DNA of 64,000 nucleotides, taken from Labyrinthula sp. Ha (taxonomy: Eukaryota > Sar > Bigyra > Labyrinthulida > Labyrinthulaceae). The notes beneath the pieces are model-generated. The model was not told the DNA's origin. It worked only from the letters and a program-made list of their open reading frames with translations, and made no database searches. The stretch is taken from NCBI GenBank assembly GCA_015227615.1, contig JAALGZ010000002.1, forward strand, positions 2,356,001 to 2,420,000. The letters run 5' to 3'. The translations under genes were made by a program, and so were the position numbers. Positions 1 through 10,925 of the stretch are shown piece by piece (position 1 is the stretch's first letter; every line of letters starts with the position of its first letter).

Positions 1-148
1 CGATAGGAAGCGAAAAACTAAAGCTAAATTTTAAAAACTACATACCTGAATCAGGAATGAAATCCATTCCTAGCCACTCAATAGATAAACATCCAGAATG
101 TGCAGCTACAAGAAATATCTTTTCGAATCTTATTTCTTTTTCCGACAT
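1..148 (-). CDS. 5' end of an unknown gene (partial, runs off the window)
   Basis: Only the first 40 or so codons are visible. The ATG is at 148-146 and the reading runs towards base 1. Exon 1 is 46-148, a 28-nt intron fits at 18-45 (GTATG donor, TTTAG-type acceptor), and exon 2 begins at 17 and leaves the window. The intron is inferred because it has the same size and borders as the others here and leaves the frame open. The peptide (MSEKEIRFEKIF..., then AAHSGCLSIEWLG) faintly resembles the helix pair of an ankyrin repeat, but one short stretch cannot settle this. It lies 105 bp downstream of the stop of the next gene on the same strand. Confidence 0.5.
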
Positions 149-253
149 TTTATCATCTCTAAACGATCAAAAAACAAGTCAACAAAAATAGTTAAAAATA
201 ATAGAAAAAAAACAACAATCTAACAACTTAATAAATAAAAAGAAATAACTCCT

Positions 254-1397
254 CTATACAAGCAAAAATTGACTATTATCATCTTCCAAAGGACAATCCA
301 TTTGCACTTGAAAATGAACTTCTTCTCTCGTGTCTGAAACAGCACGAATATAACTAAGCAAAGGATACCGAACACCATTAACATAAGTTGTAACCCTGGT
401 CCAACAAGCTCCATACTTTCCCAAATAAGGTGTTACTATTCGCATTAAATTAAGAAATTCAGTAATGGATCTTGTTATTCCGCCTCCATGCTGCAAATTC
501 CCAAATATTTTCTCAGCACATTCATCTTTATACATAATTTCTTTTGTTTGGAAATTTATCACATGTAATCCAATTGGCATATCTTTTCTAAAAAAACACT
601 GAGATATATCTGGAAGAACAAAAGTTTCATTAAAGTATCGTGATTTTTCTGCAGCATGTCTTAGTAAATATGTCACAGCTGGACCAAAAAAAGATATATT
701 ATGTTTCTCAGCTGCAGTTTTAAAAGCTAGTAAATCAGTTTTATGTACATTAATTTCTCTACTTAATACGTCCAGTTCATCCCCAGATACTAAAGAAGTT
801 ATTTTTGGAATTGTATCTATTCTTCCAAACTAAAAAGTAAACTTAAAAACTTTCTACCTGAGTTATAATTTGCTGGTTTTCTTTATCGGTTTTCTTGTTT
901 TCATGAAACCCATATGGAGCTTCATAACCTGTTATCCAAATCCCTTTCTTGTTTTTCCTGAATGTTTTTTTCTTTCCAGAAATTGGCTCGAAACAGTCAA
1001 CAGGAAATCCATCTGCATCAGTTTTTCTCAGACTACTCAAAAGTTCTTGTTCAACATCCTCCGGAAAAGGAATTCTGTCATCAGCCCCACTAAAAAGTAA
1101 GAAAGGGATCCCAAAAAAACTAAGCTAGGTAAATAGCGTTTAAAAAGCATATAAGATAGTTTTTACCGTAGATGAGCGCATAAAGTTCTTCGAAAAGATG
1201 GTAAAGGCTGCTTTAACTTTTTTAATCTGCTACTAACCCAAAGGTTAAAACAATCTTTTGATATAATATTAACTTCCTTGAGTTCCTAAAACAGTAAGAT
1301 TACATACTAGAGAGAATACTTTGTTCTCCGTACGCTTTATGAACAGTTTGAATAGTTGCATTGAAGTGAGTCTATGGTTTCTAATCTTTTCTTCCAT
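254..1397 (-). CDS. Unrecognised conserved protein, possible PAS-like C-terminus, four exons
   Basis: Splicing exons 1320-1397, 1167-1285, 858-1089 and 254-829 gives an open frame of 334 aa ending in TAG. Introns are 1286-1319 (34 nt), 1090-1166 (77 nt) and 830-857 (28 nt). The model is supported by a full-length paralogue at 56724-57723 with two intron positions in common. Shared landmarks are a LTSxQ start region, SKxCFxxWV, AHLRGADxRxPFP and PYGFHE, then a region with FxPA before a run of leucines. The C-terminal 130 residues (GLHVINFQTKEIMYKDE..., ending with a strand-like RYPLLSYIRAVSD) look PAS-like to my eye; this is inference. No signal peptide or membrane segment is seen. Function unknown; a regulatory protein is possible. 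Confidence 0.7.
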
Positions 1398-4300
1398 ACT
1401 TCGAAAGCCGTTTTGTTTTTTTTTTCCTAGCTATGAAAATTTTTATTATGAACTAATCTAAAATCTCTCCCTTGGCTTTTTCAGTAGTTTACAGTTTGAG
1501 ATGTTTTTTGGGGAGAATGAAAATGAGATTTATCGAGAATCGAGAGTTAAAACTCGGTAACGAGAATGATTCTTGAAACAAACTTATCATTTCTTTCTAC
1601 AAGAGAACAGTGAAAGTTATAGCTTGATGAGTGGCTATTTTAGAGGTTTATTTGAAGTAAATGACTTTTATATTACTCTAAGCCTTTATAAAATGGATTA
1701 AGAGTTTGATTAGATAAAGTAAATGATAACGATTTTCGGAATCTAGGACGTACTAAACCATTTCCGCACGTAACTCAACTATACTCACGTAGAACAAGGT
1801 TCTCAGTGCATCTAAGAATAATTAAAGCTTAGGCAGTGGAATTCACAGAAAGTATTATTTTCTCCCGGCTAAATATGTGATATTTCATACCTGCTATCAC
1901 TGGCAGGCATCATAATTGATGAAATTTATCAATAATTACGTAATAACTGTTTTGATTCTGATTATCAATAAGATAAATGGGATTTTGAGTTCTATCAAGC
2001 GATTCTGATTTTGTTCTGATTACCAACTGATTATAATAACAAGGTTGGGCCATAAGGCCTTGGCTCAAATGGCCAGCAAAAAATATTTCATTATTTCTCA
2101 GTATGAAAACCTTCAAGAAATGGCAATATGGTTCAACCTTGTAAGAATAACAAACTAATTATCAATTTTTAAATGGTCCTGTCAACATTAAAGACTACTA
2201 ATAAGATAAATTTTTGCAATGCAATTCCAGATAAATTATAAGCAAATCAAACCCGGTCCCTAGTCAACGGTTCCTCAGTTTTACAAGTGTAACACGGGTG
2301 GTTGAGTTACCGTGATACAAACAAAATTTTGGGTTTGTAAGGAATATTTGGCGCCTTTGAGGATGTTATCAGTAGCCTTGAGGAATAATTGGGGGATCTT
2401 AGGGATTTTAAAGAGATAATAGAGCCTTTGGCCCTTTCGGAGACTCTGTTCGCTACGAGGCATCATTCGGATTATTCTCCCGAATCATTAAGACAAGAGC
2501 AAAAGGTTTAGGATGATTAATTATTATTGTAAATAGTTTCAGTTTGAAAAGACTTGAAGTATCAAAATAATATTGCTAGAGGTACATAAATTCATGTGAC
2601 TCAGCGGCCTTACTGGCAGTTTATTGCAGCACCGCGGAAACTCTTAGAAATTCTCAACAAGTGATGCATCAACCCTTAAGAGATAAGTATTGAGGAGGTT
2701 TCGAGTTTGTGGATTCAGAAATTCCTCTACATAAGCTTTCCTAACACCTAGCTCCTAACTCAGGATATCATGCTTGGTGCTTGGTATCGTTTTACATTAA
2801 AAGAACTTCTTGTAACAATATATATGTAACGCTAAAATATAATCAACAAGTAGCAATTTTGGACTTAGACTGAATAAGTTAAGATCTCAATACAATAACA
2901 TTTTTTAGGGGATAATTTTGATATTCATGACAAATGGCGTATAAGTGTACAGTATTTATGGATTGACTCTAGCGATTTGCTGACAAGATTCTATACCATT
3001 TTATAAACAGTAAAATTATGTAAATCGCGCTGGGTGTAACCACAAAAAGCCTTTACTTTGATTCTTACAAGAAAATTTCGCAAGATACCACTAACAAACA
3101 CAGCTTAATTGTATCTATTACTTGCCTTAGCCTCAGAACTTAAGTAAATGATTTAGTAAGGCGAAACACCGACTAACAAAGTTACATTTCTCTAGCAATG
3201 TAAATTATAGTTTAATTGATTTTTGCACTGTTTCGTTCCATTTATTTTGCTTAAGCCATAATTGAACTTTACCTTAATATTACTTTGGGTGATTAGTTTG
3301 GTCAAACTTTACTTTTTAAACGGTGAAACCAAGGAATGAAAAAGAACTCTACCATTTTTCTATGCAACTTAACAGGTTGAAGATAACATTCTGCTGCTGG
3401 TCAATTTTGCATATTCCTATCATTTACCATCATGGAGTCCACATTTGCAATTTATGAAATAAAAAGGTAGTGTAATCATTTTAGCATATTTTAAAACTGT
3501 AGTTCTCGACATAGAAGCATTATCATATCCCTCCAGGTTCTTGAGAATGATTCTCACTTAAGCTATTATAAACTTACTGGTGATCTAGACTTAGTATGTG
3601 TATCTACAAATGGGTATTACACGAAGATTGAGGCTGCATCATCAGTGTAGCTAACTTTATTTCCTTGTAACATTGCTTGAGTATCTACTGGGGGTATAGA
3701 AAACATTTTAATTTATACTATGAAGATTAGGAGCTCGGAATTTTTCTTGTTTTTACATCCTATTCCGTTAGAGATTCTGAAAGATCGAGACTCAGTGATG
3801 AAATATTACGAGTAAAAAACCAATTAGGATTCCAATTTATATATACACAAGAATCAAGTCGCGTCTGAATAGAAAGATAAGACTTTATCGATATAAACAG
3901 GGTTCCTGAAGCATAAAGAGATACTCGGGTATAGCTTTAAAATTTATAACCTAAATATTGTTTCAAAAGTTAGTTCAAGCAGGATATGCATCAACAAATG
4001 CAGTTTGAAATAAGTTTATATCGGAACAAATAGCAATTAAAATATTTTTAATGAGAATAATGTTAACAGTGATAAATGCAGTTAAGTCATATACAACCTT
4101 TTTTCTAAGAAACTAGACATCTTGGATAAAATTATCTCAAGCAGGATATGGATCGCCGAGACAACTTTGAAAGATGTTCGTATTTTGACCAATGTCTCAT
4201 CGATACTATTGACTAAGAATAATATAAACATGTATACACACGAAAACGATAAAACCACGTTTTTAACTAGAAAGACATAGATTTTTCATAAAAAACTCAA

Positions 4301-5299
4301 ACAGAAAGTAGATATAGATGAAAGTTCTGATACATATACAATGGAAGAAGCTGAAGCAACGATACATATGTCACGATCATCCAAATTTCAGGAAAGTCCG
4401 TCCAAACAATTTGCGAGAGGAAAACGATCAAATACTTTTATTTATTTCATTTATTCAAGGAATATTGGCACAAACAAAAGAACTTGTATTCTTATTTAAT
4501 GGTGCTTGAAATGTATTAGGTATTAAGCTGAAGCTTTTTAATTTTAATTTCAAAGTTGGTTGGATAGTTAGGCTCAACACATATTCATGATACATGTTCA
4601 TGGAGTCAAAATTTCCTATAAAAAGTAACGGCTTTAGAGATTTGCATTTTACTTTCAAAGAAAAGCACTCGAGATTCAAAGTTTGAGAATGTGATTCTTA
4701 CATTGAATTCAAAATCCACTTCCATCGCACTATCTAGCCATCATAGTGTTCGGGGTATGGTTCTACATATGGTTTCTTCTGGTATGTCCACGTATTTGAC
4801 CAATTTTTCTTCTTTAAATATTCATCTCGACCTCGATCATATTATCTTGCGAAATAATTACGTGAAAATTTATTGCTGATTCAGATAGAGTAGAAACCTA
4901 TAAGGCATCCGTGGTCCTTTTGTATATAAAGTGATAATTTCCCTTGATCTCCTAGTGATGCTAAGCTCGTATTACTTACTGTTGCACAGCTGCTTTTACT
5001 TCATCATTCGTTGGTTAGCTATAACTCTATGGATATCAAGAGATCTACCTTTTGTTAAGTTTTAATGTTACTTATGGTTATCCTTTTTATTTTCTTTAAA
5101 GGGAGTTCATCATACCTTAGCGCATTTGATTCATTCTGGGTTGGAAGTTAATCTAATGTCCATTATTTCATGATTTTGATCAAAGTATTTTATTTCATAG
5201 AGGGGCATGAAAGGGATTCTTTTACTTCACTGCTAGGTGTGTGATGATCTAAGAATTCCATATAGGTGTGAAGCAAATACTTCTCTATCTTTTCTTTCT

Positions 5300-7210
5300 T
5301 TTTTCTTTATAACCTTGTCATGGCTGTTTACAGAGATTCTCCAGTAAGGCTTTAGCCAATGTATCAAAATATGCTGTTTAATAAGACTCAGAAGTGAAGG
5401 TTCCTCTCAACTTCCTTTTAGAATCTACGAGCTCACCATTTGCTAACCATTTACACGCGGAATGGAAAGATACCACAGGATTTTTGTTGCATCTTACACC
5501 ATCGATATACATTCAACTGCAGATCTTCCTAATGCAGCTCTGTTGCCTTACATTTTTACCTGAGCCATCAATTGTTCAACTGTCCTAAAGCTCTAACAAT
5601 ATTACCTGGATTTCTATTTCCATTAGCATATAGCCGAATTTTATCGTAAGAGAAATAATCGATGCCACGATCAAAATGACACAACACCGATGCCTTATTT
5701 AACAGTGAGTTATGTTGATTCAAAAACAATCTTCATACATTGTGCTTCTTCTGTATTAAATGTGCTCCTGAAATGAGACCCTATTATGTTTTACCTTGTC
5801 AACTAGGTTATTGATCCAGTACAGATCAAATTTTCTATTCTATAGGTGACATTTACTACTGTGGCATGTCAAAGTATCAACATTTTTATCCTCTTACTCG
5901 CTAGTGCCATCTGTTTCTTCTATAGCTCGAGAAAAACAAAATTTTTAGCAATCAAAACTTCAGCGGAATTACTACTTATTTCCATATCTGCTTCTGCAAT
6001 GCCTGTGTTAGCTACATCAAGGTCCTTAATGTAGTCTATTTCTTCCAATATCGGTTACTGTAAGCGTTTCGTCATACCCTCAAATGCAATTGATAATCTG
6101 CGTCATCTTTGTAACTAACATTGAAGTGATATTTTGATTATCCAGTGTTCAATGTAAGAATAATGTTGATAGTTTACAGTTCTTAAGAGGTGCAAGTAAT
6201 ATCTGCAACTTTTTCATTCGCTAGATCCATTTTTTTCATTTTCTTGACCAATCTCTTCTGAAATATAGTACCTCGAAATTTTCTCTCATTTTAATAGTAC
6301 AGCAATAATAGCAGAAAGCAGTTAGAAAACTTCTCCTGTGCTGCTCGGGAAATCAGTTAATAGTTCTATTTCATTCTTAGTTTCGTTTTGTTTCATGTCA
6401 TATATTTGGGTATGGAATTCTTTCTTCAAGTTATGGTTTGAATTGATTGATCCTAAGGATCTTTTTTCTTTTAATTTTGGGTTGTGTCGCGTAGTGGTGT
6501 TTGGCCAATACCTTTCCGAGAGTATCAGACTGTTAAGGCAAATAGTTGATCCAATCTGTGTAGGCACCGAAGGCAATGGAATCTATATGTCTTTGTCTAT
6601 GGGTGGTCCAAACTATTTGATATCCTTGTGCCAATAGGCATGATGTTGCTGCCTACGTGACTAATAGGTAATAACTGTAAGAGGGGTCGCGAGTTCCTGT
6701 CGTACTAAGAATTTTATCACAGCAGGTTCTTAAATTTATATCCAGTGTGCCTTTGGTGTCCTTGAAAAGGTTGCTCTCATCGGACAAATAAGAAATAGTA
6801 AGAAGCTAAAGGGGTAAGCAGTTTTAACCTTTTTTCAAATGTTTTTTGAACCTGGGACTCTATTTACTTGGCCAACCCCGGCTTGCCTTGTACATGTCCC
6901 TGTATTGTTGCCCCAACTACGTGTGTATAACGCAAGGATGGGATTCGAGAAATATTCTTGAGACTTTGTCTCGGAGCACAGTATTTCTCTCTTTCGTTTC
7001 TTGCCTCGTCTCTTAATGTTGTTATATGTCTCGCATTGACTCTTTCCCGGGGCTTTATCACGTTCTCGAGCATTTCTTGCGCCGATTTCATTGCTCCGAG
7101 GCGTATGTGAGGCTTTTCCCAATGTTTCTTTTTAACATCGTTTCTCTCCTTAGTCTGCATCTGACTCGAACTCAGGACTTCTGCATCATCGGTCATATCC
7201 ATTCACACTA
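5300..7210 (-). mobile_element. Very degraded Ty1/copia-like retrotransposon remains
   Basis: On the minus strand, blocks near 5.34-5.72 kb resemble the copia RNase H end (a cluster like the SE...ADxLTKxL region). A VPGSK block near 6.85 kb resembles the protease/integrase junction of copia (YVPGLKxNLLSV in known members). The order is right for an element transcribed leftwards. It is heavily broken, with dozens of breaks, and no long terminal repeats were found, so it is old. The ends given are rough. The resemblance is by eye only. Confidence 0.25.
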
Positions 7211-8277
7211 GAGTACACAGGTTCTGCATATGTGGCCGTTACACAAAATTATATCCTTCCTTTCATCCTGATTCAACTGACTGTCATTGTCATCACGGGT
7301 TTCAAATGTGCTCACATCTATCTCACTAAAAAATATTTTTCTCGGCGAATAATTTGTCTTTTTACGCCAAAAAACTATAAATATTCTAATAAATCAATTC
7401 CCATGGGTTTGTTTTTCTATTTGTGCTTTATATCAAATTATCAATAGTTAAACCAACTATTTGCAGATTTCCCAACTGCCTGCTAAATTCTTGTCATATT
7501 TTGGTTCTTTGTGAATCTCACTCAAATTTTATTTGCAAGGTTATTGTAGCCTAGGAGACTTATCTTTTGAACTATGCATCACAATTCCTTTTCAAATTTT
7601 TAGATTAGAGCAGTTAAGGTTACTACTCTATTATTTTCGGATCAACCTGTATTTCGGATGAAACATTTAAAAATTGTAAAAACAATTTCTCGGGGCATCT
7701 TTTGAGTTATGAAAAACCAAACAGAATTTTATTTTTTTTAATTATATTTCTAGTAATATAGTATAATTTAGGATTTGAAGTTTTTAATTTCATGTATAAA
7801 GCCAAATATCACCAAATTATGGAACATCAATTTCATTTCAACCAGAATATAGCAATGAAATAAAATTCAGTACTTGTGTTAATTCTGAATTTTAGTTATA
7901 CTATATATTCATAGCCTACTGTCGACAATATTGTTTTTCTGTTTTAGTTATGAGCTAATGGTTTCAAGTGCATCAACGATTTCTCGAGAATGCAGTAAAA
8001 TGGCCATAGAATCCGAACTGTTTTTCAACTCACTTACAAAGACCAAAACATGTTGAAACCCAGTCCTAACAATTTCCAAAAAAAAATTACAGGATTAAAA
8101 CAGCTTAAAGTGTAGAAAAGCCGCGATTATTGAGTATAAGGCATGTTGTATTTCTTAGGTTTTGTAACTAAATCTTCCTGAAATACAATCTTATCACCTA
8201 CAATGTATTTGACATTGGAAAAACTTTCCCAACCATGTATTTTTGTCAAGGTATTTGATAAGAAAGAGTACTTTAAA

Positions 8278-8300
8278 CCCTAAAAAGGCTATTTTTAGGG
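8278..8300. repeat. Perfect 9-bp hairpin in desert
   Basis: CCCTAAAAA at 8278-8286 and its reverse complement TTTTTAGGG at 8292-8300 are separated by five bases. No promoter or gene is near. Probably chance, given the base composition. Confidence 0.4.
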
Positions 8301-10925
8301 GTCCTTTTCACCAAGTTTACAGATCTCTAGAAAAACATACATTCAAATGCAACATAACGAAGAACAACTCTATAGATGATCTGATTCTTCTGAGACTCTA
8401 AGGATTTACTAAACCTTACTTTTTAAATTAACTCTCAAGATTTTTCTTCTCTATTTAACTGTAAATAAGCTAAACTTCACTCAGAAAAGTCAAATGTTGA
8501 AAATCTGCACATTTGAAAATACAAAATCTCTCAGTTTTACTATAATCCCCTAAATTTTTGTAGTAGAAAGCCCCCAACAACTAAAAAACACAACCTGAAA
8601 CCGTTAATTCTGTTTTCTAGGATATTTTTAATATTTTTTTAAGGAAAAATAGATATTGGGCTAAAATGTTGTTTTTATAAAATTCAGTTCGTGTAATACC
8701 TCCAGAAATAGTCGTCTAGAGCTCAAACAGACCTCACCAGTCAAAGGAATAGGTAAATTTAGGTATAGAAGCAACTTTATTTGAGAAATAAAGTATTCTG
8801 TATAGACTTCCTAACAATGTATCCTATTTCCAAGAACTCAGAAATTCTGAAGGATACCCTTAAATGTCAAATATTCCTGAATAGGTGATACCAAGTAACA
8901 AAACATCCTGAAAAATGGTAGTCACCCATAGGTATGAATGATTTAGGGTACTTCCAAGTTTTTCTCGAGGAAACTCCAAGAGCTTCCCTATTAATATCAA
9001 CCATAGTTATTTGGCCTTATTTAACTTTAGTCCAAACTCAACTTTATAATAGCCAAAACTGAACTTTAATAGGGCAAATATCAAAGACTTTGACTCTAAG
9101 CTTATATAGGACCAATTTACAGTAATGTAAAAAATAAATATTTAAAGTTTGAAGTTTTTAATGGTTTTAATTATACAAATCTCCATCATATAATTGCAAA
9201 TTCTTATATAAAAATCCATGTTTTTTTAACTTTTACATGTGATAAAATGATTAGGAATACATATAAATTGACACGAAAAAGAATAGTACAGCTTAGAGGA
9301 AACTTACGCTTTTAGTTATTGAAAAAAGTCATATTGTGGTCGTTTTTCTGACCTATTTAAGGTCAAGAATTGATATTTTTTTCTGTGGAAGTTAAATAGC
9401 CTAAACTTTGATTAATCCGACATAACTAGTATCATTTTAAAAAGAATAAATTTTCCTTTTTGACGGTGTTATTCAAGTTTTCTAATTTAAGCTATAAGTT
9501 ACTCAAATACTTACCTAATTTTTGGTGCCACCGTGTTCTAATTACTTATTGAAATTGGAACTGATATCTTGGGGAAACATAGTATGAGTGGGATTAACGT
9601 TAGTTATGTTAATTTGTAAAGAGTTTCTTCGGAGGAATATTTTCCCAATTCATTTTTAAGCAATATATGTTAAAATAGATCTTTCTTTGAAACAAAGTCT
9701 CAATCATAAGAAAGCACTAATTTTGAAAGAACCTGGCTTCAGTTCAAGTAATGAAACAAGCATCGCAAAGTTATACTTCACTTAAATAAACTGTACGGGG
9801 CCTACTTCGTAGATTCTTGTCACATTGTTGCTCAAACTAAGCTTAGTATTTCTGTATACAATTCATTTTACACTCTTCTGCACATGCAAGGTCTTCCAAG
9901 ACTAAAATTGAACGAAAACAAGAGAAAATACCTTCCTTTTTTTAGGTCTGCAGACTTCGCTTCGTTTTTTTTATGTTTCTAGACATGCTTTTCTTCCAAA
10001 CTTGTTCCTTGGTTCTCGTATTTCATTTTTGTAGAGTTTCATTTCAAGACATACAAGAATTCTTGAAGTTTAAATTATTCCTCGAGTTCTTTCTCGACTC
10101 TTGGAGCTTATTGACAAAGCCCTATTTCTTGACTTTTAAGTCTCAAAGCTGATCTACTGAGAGTGATGTTTATGCTAAAAACATCTTTAGAATCTATTGT
10201 TTTGAAGTACAACACAACTTTTCTTATTTCTGTTTCCTTTAAAACGTGTCCCAGTTTTTATGTAACCTGGGCAAAAACATATATGCCCCTCTTTGCCCAG
10301 TATCAAATATACTTATCCCATTTTTTCTTATTGGTATGTTGATAGATCTATCGAATTCTTTTTCTGTTACACGTAGGAAACGGTCTTTACACGTTTCGCG
10401 CAAATACGCTGAAAATCACGGTGTCAACATAGCTATGCGGTAGGGTACTTATCGGATCAATTTTAATGGAATATTTCTTTGTATTTTCGATAAAACAGAT
10501 TTGCGCAATTCTTGGTAAATAGAATTGGAGAAAATAAAGTACGGTATCTACCGTTACTGTTGATAAATAAATATATCTTCACAGAATCCCGATAGAGAAA
10601 CTACTAATGGAATATAATTTCAAAATATATTGAAATAACTTAATATATTATTTAATAAGTTTAAAAGAGTTTTGTTATGTACCAATAAGCGTATTTTCAC
10701 GAAATAACATAGATTTTACCTAATATATAAATAGAAGCGTCATCTTTTATATTATTTCTTATATTTTGATAGTATGCTGAATCTAATAGTAGTAGGTTTT
10801 CCTACCAAATTTAATTTTTACATTCCCGGTGAATTTCACCCTAAAGAATCAAGATTTCCCGAAAAAAAAAACTTCGATCAAGAATTCATCACTTAATAGA
10901 CGTTAAAAACTTCGTCAACGAAGAA

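Larger units (their letters stand above)
1398..10925. other. 9.5-kb gene-free region
   Basis: No open reading frame with recognisable family features and no RNA gene is seen. Short frames up to about 110 codons occur on both strands, often overlapping each other, as expected by chance in AT-rich DNA. Faint Ty1/copia-like remains appear between about 5.3 and 7.2 kb (listed separately). The stretch 6840-7210 is visibly richer in G+C than its surroundings. A TATA-like TATATAAATAG at 10724-10734 lies about 190 bp before the next gene. Confidence 0.6.

Noticed and set aside
6338-6637. 99-codon frame (plus) overlapping an 84-codon frame (minus)
   Set aside because: No family features on either strand; overlaps the copia-like remains and is likely chance.
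6835-7202. Two overlapping minus-strand frames of 95 and 112 codons in a G+C-richer patch
   Set aside because: Two frames over the same DNA, no recognisable domain and no neighbouring exons; probably decayed element DNA.
10772-10894. Short frame upstream of the 887-aa protein
   Set aside because: About 40 codons, no similarity seen; at most an upstream frame in the leader.
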